From the NCBI GenBank assembly GCA_900546665.1, contig URDY01000004.1, positions 1-64,000 of the forward strand: a stretch of DNA of 64,000 bases, in the 5' to 3' direction. Below the pieces are notes generated by a model. The model was not told the DNA's origin. It ran no database searches and worked only from the letters and a program-made list of their open reading frames with translations. The position numbers and the translations under genes were made by a program. Source of the stretch: an uncultured Paraprevotella sp. (GTDB lineage: Bacteria > Bacteroidota > Bacteroidia > Bacteroidales > Bacteroidaceae). Each line of letters starts with the position of its first letter. Within the stretch, counting starts at the first letter, position 1. This document shows, piece after piece, positions 27,508-36,565 of the stretch.

Positions 27508-29310
27508 ATGAGAAATACGGCCAGCAGACAATACACGTTATTCGAACGCCTGTTTATTTGGCGGCGAATGCATTTCAGCGAGCATAAATTCATCTTGCTA
27601 TTAAGTTTTATTGTGGGTATTTTCACCGCACTTGCAGGCCTTCTCCTGAAATGGCTGATCCATCAGATCCAGTTTCTCTTAACCTATCAGTTTGATGTAA
27701 CGGCTTCCAACCTGCTCTATCTGGTCTATCCCGTCATCGGTATTTTCCTGACCGGACTGTTCGTACGCTACATTGTCAAGGATGACATCAGTCATGGTGT
27801 CACCAAGATTCTATTTGCCATCGCCCGGAAACAGAGTCAGATCAAAAGTCACAATACATGGTCGAGCGTATTCGCCAGTGCCATTACCATCGGATTCGGT
27901 GGTTCGGTAGGTGCTGAAGCTCCAATTGTTCTGACCGGCTCTGCCATCGGATCCAATCTGGGCCGCATTTTCGGACTTAACAACAAGACCTTGATGCTGT
28001 TGGTAGGATGCGGAGCAGCCGGAGCCGTAGCAGGCATATTCAAAGCTCCGATAGCCGGTCTAGTCTTTACACTTGAGGTGTTGATGATTGACCTGACCAT
28101 GGCCTCACTCCTACCCCTTCTGGTGTCCTGCGTAACAGCAGCCGGACTGACATTTGCTCTGTCCGGTACCAATACGATCTTTGAGTTTCATCTGCTTAAC
28201 TCCTTTGCTGTCAACAAAATACCAGCCTACATCATGCTGGGTATTTTCTGCGGACTGGTGTCACTTTATTTCACGCGAACCATGAATTCACTGGAAGACA
28301 TTTTCCGTAAATACACCAATCCGTACATCAAACTACTCATTGGCGGATCCATGTTGAGCATTCTGATCTATCTGTTTCCGTCGCTTTACGGTGAAGGGTA
28401 TGATCTTATCGACTTGCTGCTAAATGGTGAAGGACCTGAAGACTGGGATACGGCTATGGACAGTTCGCTCTTTTACGGTCACGGCAACCTGTTACTGCTT
28501 TATCTGGCACTTGTACTGATATTCAAGGTCTTTGCCTCAACTGCCACCAATGGTGGAGGAGGCTGTGGCGGTATCTTTGCTCCCAGTCTGTTTTTGGGAT
28601 GTATATCGGGGTTCATTTTCTCCAGAATATGGAATATCAATGAAATCCTGCACATCAATCTTCCGGAACGTAATTTTGCCATGCTGGGCATGTGCGGTCT
28701 GATGAGCGGTGTGATGCATGCCCCATTGACAGGTATTTTCCTTATTGCAGAACTGACAGGTGGATATCAGCTTTTTATGCCATTGATGATCGTATCCGTA
28801 TGTGCTTATCTGACCATCATTGCCTTTGAGCCTCACAGCATCTATTCCATGCGTCTGGCCAAAAAAGGCCAATTGCTGACCCATCATAAAGACCGTGCCA
28901 TCCTGACTTTGATGAGCATGGATTCCGTTATCGAAAAATATGATGAATATCTTTATCCGGATATGGATCTCCGCCAACTGGTATCCTACATATCCAATTC
29001 AAGACGGGATGTCTTCCCCGTTGTAGACCGTCAGCATAAACTGGTCGGTATCGTCTATCTGGACAATGTCCGCCCCATCATGTTCCGCCAGGAACTCTAC
29101 CACAGGTTTAAAATCAGTGAACTGATGAGCGAACCGGTGGCCCGACTCAATATCAACGATTCAATGGACGTTGTAGTCATGACTTTCGACAAGACTGGCA
29201 TGTGGACTTTGCCTGTGGTTGATACAGAAGGAATCTTTATGGGCTTTATCCGTAAATCACGGGTTCTGACCAATTACCGCAAGACCATGGCCGACTTGTC
29301 TGATGATTAA
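27508..29310 (+). CDS. ClC-type chloride channel/transporter with CBS domains
   Basis: A 600-residue membrane protein with about ten or more membrane helices. The anion-path motif GGSVGAEAP (131-139) keeps the gating glutamate (E137), and GGGCGGIFAPSLFLG is the second filter loop. Two CBS domains (about 465-600, YISNSRRDVFPVVDR and VVMTFDKTGMWTLPVVD) form a cytoplasmic regulatory pair that binds adenine nucleotides in relatives. It exchanges chloride or another anion with protons or acts as a channel. It follows the YrdC gene by 11 bases and precedes fmt by 18. Confidence 0.9.
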   Translation: MRNTASRQYTLFERLFIWRRMHFSEHKFILLLSFIVGIFTALAGLLLKWLIHQIQFLLTYQFDVTASNLLYLVYPVIGIFLTGLFVRYIVKDDISHGVTKILFAIARKQSQIKSHNTWSSVFASAITIGFGGSVGAEAPIVLTGSAIGSNLGRIFGLNNKTLMLLVGCGAAGAVAGIFKAPIAGLVFTLEVLMIDLTMASLLPLLVSCVTAAGLTFALSGTNTIFEFHLLNSFAVNKIPAYIMLGIFCGLVSLYFTRTMNSLEDIFRKYTNPYIKLLIGGSMLSILIYLFPSLYGEGYDLIDLLLNGEGPEDWDTAMDSSLFYGHGNLLLLYLALVLIFKVFASTATNGGGGCGGIFAPSLFLGCISGFIFSRIWNINEILHINLPERNFAMLGMCGLMSGVMHAPLTGIFLIAELTGGYQLFMPLMIVSVCAYLTIIAFEPHSIYSMRLAKKGQLLTHHKDRAILTLMSMDSVIEKYDEYLYPDMDLRQLVSYISNSRRDVFPVVDRQHKLVGIVYLDNVRPIMFRQELYHRFKISELMSEPVARLNINDSMDVVVMTFDKTGMWTLPVVDTEGIFMGFIRKSRVLTNYRKTMADLSDD

Positions 29311-29328
29311 TTTAAATGATAATCTGGT

Positions 29329-30306
29329 ATGAAAAAAGAAGAACTGAGAATAGTTTATATGGGTACACCGGAATTTGCGGTGGAAAGCCTCAAAAGCCTC
29401 GTCGAAGGTGGATATAATGTTGTGGGCGTCATCACTATGCCCGACAAACCGGTAGGACGTCATCAGGATACGCTTCAGGCCAGTCCGGTGAAACAATATG
29501 CAGTAGAACATGGTCTGCGCGTCCTGCAACCTGTCAAGCTGAAAGATGAGGCTTTTGTTGAGGAGTTGCGCGCATTGAAAGCTGACCTTCAGATTGTGGT
29601 GGCTTTCCGTATGCTGCCGGAAGTGGTATGGAACATGCCACGTTTGGGCACATTCAACCTCCATGCTTCCCTTCTGCCACAATACCGCGGAGCAGCCCCT
29701 ATCAACTGGGCGGTTATCAATGGTGATACGGAAACCGGTATTACGACTTTCTTCCTGAAACATGAAATCGATACCGGCGAAATCATTCAGCAGGTCAAAA
29801 TTCCTATTGCTGATACAGACAATGTGGGTATTGTGCACGACAAACTGATGACACTCGGTGCACAGCTTGTGACAGAAACTGTCGATCATATCCTTGACGG
29901 TAGCGTACATCCGATTCCACAGGAAAATGTCATCACAGACGAGCCACTCCGTCCTGCCCCGAAAATCTTCAAGGAAACATGCCGCATAGACTGGACAGGA
30001 AAGAACCTCAAACAAATATATGATTTCATAAGAGGACTTTCACCCTATCCTGCTGCATGGACAGAAATGGAAATGAAGGACGGCAAACGCCTCACGATGA
30101 AGATATATACGACTGAGAAAGAACCGGCCTCACATCAGTTTGCAACAGGCGAAATCATATCTGATGGCAAAAATTACATGAAAGTAGCTGTCAAGGACGG
30201 TTTCCTTAATCTGAAGGAAGTACAGCTATCCGGCAAGAAACGCATGAAGATTGAAGACTTTTTGCGTGGTTTCCGCACTGACAATGTTAAAGGAATGATA
30301 GAATAA
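29329..30306 (+). CDS. fmt: Methionyl-tRNA formyltransferase
   Basis: A 325-residue enzyme that formylates initiator Met-tRNA with 10-formyl-tetrahydrofolate. It shows YMGTPEFAVESL at the N-terminus, the folate-site loop FNLHASLLPQYRGAAP with the catalytic His and nearby ITTFFLKHEIDTG, and the C-terminal OB-like tRNA-binding domain. Length is normal (about 315-325). It is the last gene of the plus-strand operon and is closed by a strong bidirectional hairpin 44 bases later. Confidence 0.95.
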   Translation: MKKEELRIVYMGTPEFAVESLKSLVEGGYNVVGVITMPDKPVGRHQDTLQASPVKQYAVEHGLRVLQPVKLKDEAFVEELRALKADLQIVVAFRMLPEVVWNMPRLGTFNLHASLLPQYRGAAPINWAVINGDTETGITTFFLKHEIDTGEIIQQVKIPIADTDNVGIVHDKLMTLGAQLVTETVDHILDGSVHPIPQENVITDEPLRPAPKIFKETCRIDWTGKNLKQIYDFIRGLSPYPAAWTEMEMKDGKRLTMKIYTTEKEPASHQFATGEIISDGKNYMKVAVKDGFLNLKEVQLSGKKRMKIEDFLRGFRTDNVKGMIE

Positions 30307-30349
30307 GCCTATATCAAGTTACTAATATACAATAAATAAGGTAACATAT

Positions 30350-30407
30350 AAAAATAACAGAGAAGTTATCATCGGATTTTTCCTATGGTAACTTCTCTGT
30401 TATTTTT
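30350..30407. terminator. Strong bidirectional terminator between fmt and the TSCPD gene
   Basis: A 19-bp stem (30350-30368 with 30389-30407), including AACAGAGAAGTTA and flanked by A-run and T-run, serves convergent genes on both strands. It ends 3 bases before the TSCPD stop. Confidence 0.85.
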
Positions 30408-30410
30408 ATT

Positions 30411-30662
30411 CTACTGCGCTTGCATTGCCTCCTCAAGAGCCCGACACAGCTGATCAGGACAAGACGTAGACTTTACGCCACAACGTATCCCATCCAATTT
30501 GCGTATGACATCTTCCACTTTCATTCCTCTCACCAAACTGGAAATTCCCTGAAGATTGCCATGACAACCGCCCTCGAAACGAACAGATTCCACAATACCT
30601 TTATTAATTTCCACCTCAATCACGCGACTGCAGGTACCTTTTGTCTGATAATAGTATTTCAT
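30411..30662 (-). CDS. TSCPD-domain protein
   Basis: An 83-residue single TSCPD domain with cysteines in CSRVIEVEI, EGGCHGNLQG, IRCG and SCPDQL. The domain is known at the C-terminus of some class II ribonucleotide reductases and as free-standing proteins (NrdJb-like) that bind metal or form a redox site. Here it stands alone, as often in Bacteroidetes; no nrd gene is near. A -7 box (TATCTTTG, 30720-30727 minus strand) lies 58 bases upstream. Function is unknown. Confidence 0.8.
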   Translation of the reverse strand: MKYYYQTKGTCSRVIEVEINKGIVESVRFEGGCHGNLQGISSLVRGMKVEDVIRKLDGIRCGVKSTSCPDQLCRALEEAMQAQ

Positions 30663-31237
30663 GTCTTTATATTTAAATAAGTTTTAATATTTCTATTTGA
30701 ACAGCTAAGAAACAAAATACAAAGATATGAATAGAAAATGAAAAATAAATACGAATGTTTTAAAAAACAGTTGTACACCCTTCAGCAGGATAGAAATTAT
30801 GATTTTATGATCACCCTCTATATTTGTGAATCCATTCATTTCTTATCTGCTACAAACCTCCAAACTTAAATTTCTGTTTATACTGATTTAACCTTTTTGT
30901 AATCTATTAAACAAAAAGACAACATCAGAACATTATTATCGTTTCCAATATTCTCCAGTTTGTATTATATTTGCAGAAACATGTGCGACAAGAAGTCGTA
31001 CAGGAATTGCTCGGTATCATGTTTGAACCTATTGTTCTGTTATCAATAATACCACACGATGAAAGTCGCATGTATTACTCTTAATGGGAAAAGCGGCAAT
31101 AATGCCACCAGCCGAGATATATAAAATACATGAATAGGATCATGAAGATCATGATTAAAAATCTTTTCCCCAGGAACAATATAATCGAAATAAATCTGCC
31201 TGCAAGAAATTAGTTTTATAAACACAAAATAGTAATC
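30663..31237. other. AT-rich 575-bp gap with the CobW-like gene leader
   Basis: The left part is the TSCPD upstream region and AT-rich spacer. From about 30980 a leader of some 260 bases precedes the GTPase gene. It starts with a hairpin (TGTGCGAC..GTCGTACA around 30982-31001) and contains a 21-codon ATG frame (31059-31124) with no ribosome site that I can see. It does not show the conserved boxes of a cobalamin riboswitch. No known RNA family was recognised. Confidence 0.45.
30966..30973 (+). promoter_or_regulatory. -7 box upstream of the CobW-like gene
   Basis: TATATTTG matches TAnnTTTG. The spacing upstream lacks a good TTTG. If used, the GTPase mRNA has an unusually long leader of about 260 bases. 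Confidence 0.4.
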
Positions 31238-32485
31238 ATGAGAGAAAAAGAAATTCCAGTACTGCTCCTGACCGGTTATCTGGGCAGCGGAAAAACGACA
31301 CTAGTCAACCACATTCTGGCCAATGAAAAAGGCATCAAATTTGCCGTTATTGTCAATGATATCGGTGAAGTGAATATTGATGCCGACCTGATCCAGAAAG
31401 GTGGAGTTGTCGGTAAAAAAGACGACAGTCTTGTTGCACTGCAGAACGGATGCATCTGCTGTACGCTTAAAGCCGATCTGATTGAACAGATCAACGAACT
31501 TTTGGAAACAGAACGTTTCGACTATATAGTCATTGAAGCCAGCGGTATCTGCGAACCCGAACCCATCGCACAAACCATTTGCTCTATTCCAAGACTTGGC
31601 AAAGAATATACACGTCATGGAATCTGTCGTCTGGACAGCATCACTACTGTTGTTGACGCCCTCCGCCTGCAAAGTGAATTTGCCTGTGGTGAAGAACTGA
31701 CCAGAAACAACATAGATGAAGAAGATATTGAAAATCTGGTTATCCAGCAAATTGAATTCTGCAACATCATCTTGCTGAACAAAGCCAGCGAAGTACAACC
31801 GGAGGAACTGAAACGTATCCGGAAAATTCTGCAAACCCTCCAACCCGGTGCTGAGATCATCGAATGTGACTATGCCAATGTAGCACTGGAAAAACTGATT
31901 CACACTGATCTGTTCAACTTTGAACGTGTAGCAACATCAGCTGGATGGATTCGCGGTATCGAACGTTTGGCCACTGAAGAAGAAGAACTTGAAGCACATG
32001 GCAAGCATCATGAGCATACAGAGGAAGACCATGAAGTACACCACCATCATCACGACAATGAAGACAATGAAGAGCATCACCACCACCACCATCATCATCA
32101 CGAAGGCGGTGAAGTGGAAGAATACGGCATCGGAACTTTCGTATATTACCGTAGGCCTGCTTTCAAACTGCATAAATTCAATGAATTCATTTCCAAGCAC
32201 TGGCCACGCAACGTAATACGTGCCAAAGGTATCTGCTACTTCAGTAACGATCGAGACATGTCATTCCTCTTCGAACAGGCCGGCACACAAAAACAGCTCC
32301 GTGAAGCCGGTCTCTGGTATGCCACAGCACCAGAAGAAGATCTGATCCAACTGATGCAACAGGAACCCGGACTGATGCATGACTGGGATGCCCAATATGG
32401 AGACCGAATGCAGAAAATCGTGTTTATCGGCCAACATCTCGACAAAGAGGCTATCGCAAAAGAATTGGATGCTTGTCTTGAATAA
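31238..32485 (+). CDS. COG0523 (CobW/ZigA-type) metal-chaperone GTPase, His-rich
   Basis: A 415-residue G3E GTPase. The P-loop is GYLGSGKT (13-20), the family metal motif GCICCT (71-76, C72/C74/C75) is present, and NKAS is the G4 motif. Between the GTPase and the CobW C-terminal domain lies an acidic, extremely histidine-rich stretch (about 254-289, including a run of nine histidines). Such segments bind zinc, cobalt or nickel. The family loads metal into target enzymes; zinc under limitation is the most common role, but which metal applies here cannot be read. It is a single gene with a long leader, closed by a bidirectional hairpin. Confidence 0.85.
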   Translation: MREKEIPVLLLTGYLGSGKTTLVNHILANEKGIKFAVIVNDIGEVNIDADLIQKGGVVGKKDDSLVALQNGCICCTLKADLIEQINELLETERFDYIVIEASGICEPEPIAQTICSIPRLGKEYTRHGICRLDSITTVVDALRLQSEFACGEELTRNNIDEEDIENLVIQQIEFCNIILLNKASEVQPEELKRIRKILQTLQPGAEIIECDYANVALEKLIHTDLFNFERVATSAGWIRGIERLATEEEELEAHGKHHEHTEEDHEVHHHHHDNEDNEEHHHHHHHHHEGGEVEEYGIGTFVYYRRPAFKLHKFNEFISKHWPRNVIRAKGICYFSNDRDMSFLFEQAGTQKQLREAGLWYATAPEEDLIQLMQQEPGLMHDWDAQYGDRMQKIVFIGQHLDKEAIAKELDACLE

Positions 32486-32549
32486 GCAGAAATCCGAACC
32501 CTGTATCGAAAAAGAATGATCCAGGTTTTGTATTAAACCAATTATCCCC

Positions 32550-32602
32550 AAATGAAGAAATCGTCTTGTCAGTTATCTCTATCTGGAGGATTTCTTCATT
32601 TT
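32550..32602. terminator. Bidirectional hairpin between the CobW-like and MBL genes
   Basis: AAATGAAGAAATC (32550-32562) pairs with GATTTCTTCATTT (32589-32601) around a 26-base loop, followed by TTTTAAAA. It separates the convergent genes. Confidence 0.6.
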
Positions 32603-32624
32603 AAAATGTCATCCTATTCACCAC

Positions 32625-33488
32625 TTATTTATTCCATGACCAGAAAGCCGGTACAGGCAAATGCATACCAGCCATAACCAGATGATGTGTCCGGGCATAT
32701 TCCAAGAAATGGCGACGGGTCACCACTGCTGACTTCGGATTCATATCATAAGAAGCACAAATATCAGGATCAGCTATCTGAAGTGCAGCACCATGAACCA
32801 GATCCCCCACAATCAAAAAGTCACCAACCTCAAAAACAGTATGACCTGGTGTGTGTCCAACTGCATTTAAGGCAACGACATGTCCAGGCAACGTATCATT
32901 AAACTCAAACAGATGCAAATGCTCTTTATAAGCTGACATTGTCTTTCTCACCATATCTTTATTCTGATCCGGCATTGCCATCCAGGCTTCATACTCCACT
33001 TTTGAAGCATAGATCTCTGCATGAGGAAAAACAACCGTATCACCATGCATCATCCCTCCTATATGATCGCCATGAAAATGTGTCAGATAAATGTATTGGA
33101 TATCATCTGGATCCACACCTAACGATTTGAGATTCGGAATCAAGCGGCTGTCTGGATTGCCTTTTCCCGTATCAAAAAGAATCTGGATGCTGTCCCGTTT
33201 AACCAGGAAAGCACTCATGGAAGATGGAATCCCGTCATTAATCCCCAAACTGTCTATAAGACGTTGTGGAATATCCTTAAACAGATTTAGAGGCATCAGA
33301 TGATCGCCCACATTATCCTTAATCCACGTTATTTCCACATCATTACTCGATATAGTCTTGACTTCCACATTATCAGTTACAGAATCTGTTGCAGACGCCA
33401 TATCCACTTTTTTCTGATTATGATCATGACACGCTGATAATAAAGAGGCCAGTATACCTAACCACAAACATTTTCTTAAACTATTCAT
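32625..33488 (-). CDS. Metallo-beta-lactamase-fold lipoprotein hydrolase
   Basis: A 287-residue protein from ATG 33488; the frame is open 16 codons further, but the SpII signal (MNSLRKCLWLGILASLLSAC, C20) starts here. The MBL core shows THFHGDHIGG (H137, H139, D141, H142), a later VGHTPGHT histidine and GDLVHG. It resembles the quorum-quenching or general MBL hydrolases found in Gram-negative bacteria; the substrate is unknown. It is anchored to a membrane, probably facing the periplasm. It is transcribed away from the marR operon; a -7 box (TATCTTTG, 33542-33549 minus strand) lies 53 bases upstream. Confidence 0.85.
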   Translation of the reverse strand: MNSLRKCLWLGILASLLSACHDHNQKKVDMASATDSVTDNVEVKTISSNDVEITWIKDNVGDHLMPLNLFKDIPQRLIDSLGINDGIPSSMSAFLVKRDSIQILFDTGKGNPDSRLIPNLKSLGVDPDDIQYIYLTHFHGDHIGGMMHGDTVVFPHAEIYASKVEYEAWMAMPDQNKDMVRKTMSAYKEHLHLFEFNDTLPGHVVALNAVGHTPGHTVFEVGDFLIVGDLVHGAALQIADPDICASYDMNPKSAVVTRRHFLEYARTHHLVMAGMHLPVPAFWSWNK

Positions 33489-33644
33489 AATAAATATTTT
33501 AATATAAACATATTCATTGAACAATTTGCTTCTCACAAATACAAAGATAGTCTTTATTCTTAAAAAAACATGATATCCATATCAAAGAATACGATCAAAT
33601 TCTCATTCAAAATATTCTTAATTAGAACCTGGTAACATCTGAAT

Positions 33645-33668
33645 AATTAGTCAAACGTTTGACTAATT
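33645..33668. promoter_or_regulatory. Perfect 24-bp palindrome, probable MarR operator
   Basis: Half-site AATTAGTCAAAC (33645-33656) followed at once by its exact reverse complement (33657-33668). It covers the -33 element of the marR promoter, so a bound dimer would block RNA polymerase. Autorepression by the MarR protein encoded just downstream is the natural reading. Confidence 0.75.
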
Positions 33669-33689
33669 TAAAAGAAAAGATTACCTTTG
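33658..33689 (+). promoter_or_regulatory. Consensus promoter of the marR-efflux operon
   Basis: TTTG (33658-33661), exactly 20 bases, then TACCTTTG (33682-33689), a full consensus. The leader to the marR ATG at 33721 is about 25 bases. Confidence 0.8.
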
Positions 33690-33720
33690 CATCACAAATT
33701 CAAGACCGAAACTTTCAAAA

Positions 33721-34167
33721 ATGGAAATGTCTGAAAATCCAGGATCCAGATCATGTATTCTACAGCTGATCCGTACACGTATGGCTTCACGCCAAGCCAT
33801 GCAACGTTTACTGAAAAATTCAGGCGCAGGTATTACCTTTGAAATGCTTCAGGTTATGAGCTGCCTTTGGAATGAACAAGGTATCAGCCAACAGATTTTA
33901 GCCGAACGCATCGCTAAAGACAAAGCCTGCCTGACCAGCCTGATCGGTAATCTGGAACGAAAAGGATATGTTTGTCGGCATGAAGATCCTAAAGACCGAC
34001 GCAACAAATTAGTTTATCTGACAGAAAAAGGGGAAGAATTCCACCAATGGATTGCCCCTACCCTTACGGCTTATTATAAAAGAATAGAACACCTGTTAGG
34101 CCATGACAAACTCAGTCAGACAGAAGAATTGTTAAAGGAATTACAGCATGCTATTGAAACATATTAA
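33721..34167 (+). CDS. MarR-family transcriptional repressor
   Basis: A 148-residue winged-helix regulator with the MarR layout: helix 1 dimerisation region, GITFEMLQVMSCLWNEQGISQQILAERIAKDKACL (helix-turn-helix) and the wing EDPKDRRNKLVYLTEKG with its conserved D-x-R. It is the first gene of a four-gene operon with TolC, EmrA and EmrB homologues and overlaps the TolC gene by 20 bases. Binding to the 24-bp palindrome in its own promoter and release by an exported compound is the expected control, as in the EmrR system; the ligand is unknown. Confidence 0.9.
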   Translation: MEMSENPGSRSCILQLIRTRMASRQAMQRLLKNSGAGITFEMLQVMSCLWNEQGISQQILAERIAKDKACLTSLIGNLERKGYVCRHEDPKDRRNKLVYLTEKGEEFHQWIAPTLTAYYKRIEHLLGHDKLSQTEELLKELQHAIETY

Positions 34168-35470
34168 AAAGTACATTTTCATCTTATGTACTCCCATACT
34201 GCCAACTCCATATATTCAGGCTTCAGAACAAGATACACTCAATCTGAATATTGAGCAGCTTTTCGAACGAGCCTCATCCTATCACCTGCATCTGGCAGCA
34301 GACCGTATTAAAGAACAGATTGCAGACAAACAAGCCCAAACTGCACGCAATTCACGTCTGCCGGAAATCAATATAGGACTTCGGGGTGGTTATCTGGGAC
34401 AGCCGATTGTATGGCAAAACGGTCTAAGTCATGCCACACATCCAGAATCACCAGACTGGCAACAAAACTATGCCATTGACTTCAGTCAACCTCTTTATCA
34501 AGGTGGAAAAATACGCTATGCCATCCGACAGGCTGACCTGCAGAAGGAACTGGCCAAACTGCAAACCTCTGCTGATGCAGCAGACATCAAACTGGCCTTG
34601 CTCCAACAGTATCTGGATCTTTTCAATCTCTACAAACAGCATCTGGTACTGAACCGCAATATTGAAGAATCCGAACGGCGCCTGAAGGATATCCGACGCA
34701 TGAAAGCTGAAGGCCTTATCACAAACAATGATGTTTTGCGTAGTGAAATGCAATTGACGGATGATCGCCTTTCCGTAAAGGAAACAGAAAACAATATCCA
34801 TATTATATCTCAGAGACTCGATATTCTTTTAGGATTAGACGAACGGCTTCTATTGGTACCCGACACCACATTACTCACCCGGGAATACCGGGTCGGCACT
34901 TATCATGATTATGTTGAGCACGCACTACTATCGGATCCTTCAATGCAGCTACTGCAGAAACAGACAGAACTGGCTGTCAACAATACCAATCTCACGCGTG
35001 CCGGACAATTACCCCAATTATCACTTACAGCATCCAATACCCTGGCCCGACCAATATCGCGTACTTTGGCTGATCTTTACAACAACAGCTGGAATATAGG
35101 ATTATCCTTTTCGTATCCGATTTCATCCCTTTATCATAACCGGCATAAAATGAAAGAAGCCCAACTGAATGTCCGTCTGGCTCACAATGCAGAAGAACAG
35201 AAACAACAAAACATACACATGGACATACAAACGGCCTTACTCAAACACAAGGAAGCCATAGATCGGGTGGAAGCATTAAAACTGTCTGTAAAACAGGCTG
35301 AAGAAAATTACCGCATCATGTATAACCGCTATATGAACCAGTTGACAATCCTAACCGACCTGCTTGACGCTGACAATCTTCGACTCAATGCCGAGTTAAA
35401 ACTGACAACGGCGCGTACTCAGGTCATTTATACCTACTACACATTGCAACGGGCTATCGGTGCTTTATAA
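34148..35470 (+). CDS. TolC-family outer membrane efflux protein
   Basis: A 440-residue outer membrane protein with an N-terminal signal peptide (about 1-25). Two copies of the TolC helical hairpin are seen (for example DIKLALLQQYLDLFNLYKQ and the late NYRIMYNRYMNQLTILTDLLDA). It forms the outer channel for the EmrAB-like pump encoded next. Its start lies 20 bases inside the end of marR, so translation is coupled. There is no lipobox, in contrast to the TolC stub near 15.9 kb. Confidence 0.85.
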   Translation: MLLKHIKKYIFILCTPILPTPYIQASEQDTLNLNIEQLFERASSYHLHLAADRIKEQIADKQAQTARNSRLPEINIGLRGGYLGQPIVWQNGLSHATHPESPDWQQNYAIDFSQPLYQGGKIRYAIRQADLQKELAKLQTSADAADIKLALLQQYLDLFNLYKQHLVLNRNIEESERRLKDIRRMKAEGLITNNDVLRSEMQLTDDRLSVKETENNIHIISQRLDILLGLDERLLLVPDTTLLTREYRVGTYHDYVEHALLSDPSMQLLQKQTELAVNNTNLTRAGQLPQLSLTASNTLARPISRTLADLYNNSWNIGLSFSYPISSLYHNRHKMKEAQLNVRLAHNAEEQKQQNIHMDIQTALLKHKEAIDRVEALKLSVKQAEENYRIMYNRYMNQLTILTDLLDADNLRLNAELKLTTARTQVIYTYYTLQRAIGAL

Positions 35471-35494
35471 CCAATTCTAAAAATAAAATCAACT

Positions 35495-36565
35495 ATGTCT
35501 GTACTCCAACTGAAATACAAACGCCTGAAACGACAAAAACGACGCAATATTATTCTTAACGTTATCTGCATTCTAATAGCCGGATCAGGATTGACCTGGA
35601 CAGCCCATTATTTCTGGCGCTATATTAATTATGAAATCACCAATGACGCTTTTGTCGACCAATATATAGCACCTGTCAATGTACGAGTAGCCGGATATAT
35701 CAAGGAAGTCCGTTTCAAGGAGCATCAGTCTGTCAATGCCGGCGACACTCTGGTTATCCTTGATAACCGCGAATACCTCATCCGTCAGAAAGAAGCACAG
35801 GCATCGCTGTTAGATGCCAAAGGATCACAGGAAGTCTTGTCGTCCGGTATAAAAACCTCACATACCCGCATAGCCGAACAGGATGCCAACCTGGCAGAAG
35901 CTCAGGCCATACTCTGGCAGGCAGAACAGGACTATCACCGTTATGAAAGGCTGCTGAAAGAAGAATCCATACCCGAACAGCAGTTTGATCAGGCCAAAGC
36001 CAACTATGAGGCTGCACGGGCAAGATATGAAGCCCTGCTGCGTCAGAAAGAAGCAGCCCATTCACAATACGATGAAACCAATAAAAAACAAGTGAACGTA
36101 GAAGCCGGAATCCTAAGAGCCGAAGCTGCACTGGACCTGGCCAACCTGAATCTCTCGTATACGGTTGTTACAGCTCCATACAGCGGTTATATGGGAAGAC
36201 GTACCCTGGAAACCGGACAATACGTCAATGCCGGACAAACCTTGTCCTACATTGTCCGGCAATCCGGCAAATGGATCACTGCCAATTATCGTGAAACCCA
36301 AATAGCCAATATCTACATCGGACAACCCGTACGCATCAAAGTAGACGGACTGCCGGGCCGCATACTCCATGGCCATGTTACAGCCATATCAGAAGCGACA
36401 GGATCCAAATATTCACTCGTCCCGACAGACAATTCAGCCGGTAACTTTGTCAAGGTACAGCAGCGTATTCCCGTACGTATTGATTTCGATCGCATAGACG
36501 ATAAAAGTATGGAATTGTTGCGAGCCGGCATGATGGTAGAAACTGAAGCATTGAAAAGAAAATGA
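35495..36565 (+). CDS. EmrA-type membrane fusion protein
   Basis: A 356-residue HlyD/EmrA adaptor. One N-terminal membrane helix (NIILNVICILIAGSGLTW, about 17-38), then the lipoyl half VRVAGYIKEVRFKEHQSVNAGD, a long coiled-coil hairpin (about 90-205), the second lipoyl half TAPYSGYMGRRTLETGQ and a beta-barrel. It connects the DHA2 pump to TolC. It ends in an ATGA overlap with the permease gene. EmrA proteins serve drug or fatty-acid export through MFS pumps (established for the family). Confidence 0.9.
   Translation: MSVLQLKYKRLKRQKRRNIILNVICILIAGSGLTWTAHYFWRYINYEITNDAFVDQYIAPVNVRVAGYIKEVRFKEHQSVNAGDTLVILDNREYLIRQKEAQASLLDAKGSQEVLSSGIKTSHTRIAEQDANLAEAQAILWQAEQDYHRYERLLKEESIPEQQFDQAKANYEAARARYEALLRQKEAAHSQYDETNKKQVNVEAGILRAEAALDLANLNLSYTVVTAPYSGYMGRRTLETGQYVNAGQTLSYIVRQSGKWITANYRETQIANIYIGQPVRIKVDGLPGRILHGHVTAISEATGSKYSLVPTDNSAGNFVKVQQRIPVRIDFDRIDDKSMELLRAGMMVETEALKRK

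Noticed and set aside
29257..30015. 252-codon minus-strand frame opposite fmt
   Set aside because: fmt is fully conserved on the plus strand; the antisense product is Cys/His/Phe-rich noise.
31059..31124. 21-codon upstream ORF before the CobW-like gene
   Set aside because: No ribosome-binding context and no repeat of the protein elsewhere; kept only as a note to the leader.
30980..31237. Cobalamin riboswitch ahead of the CobW-like gene
   Set aside because: The B12 box and the other conserved core segments cannot be found; the family name alone is not evidence.
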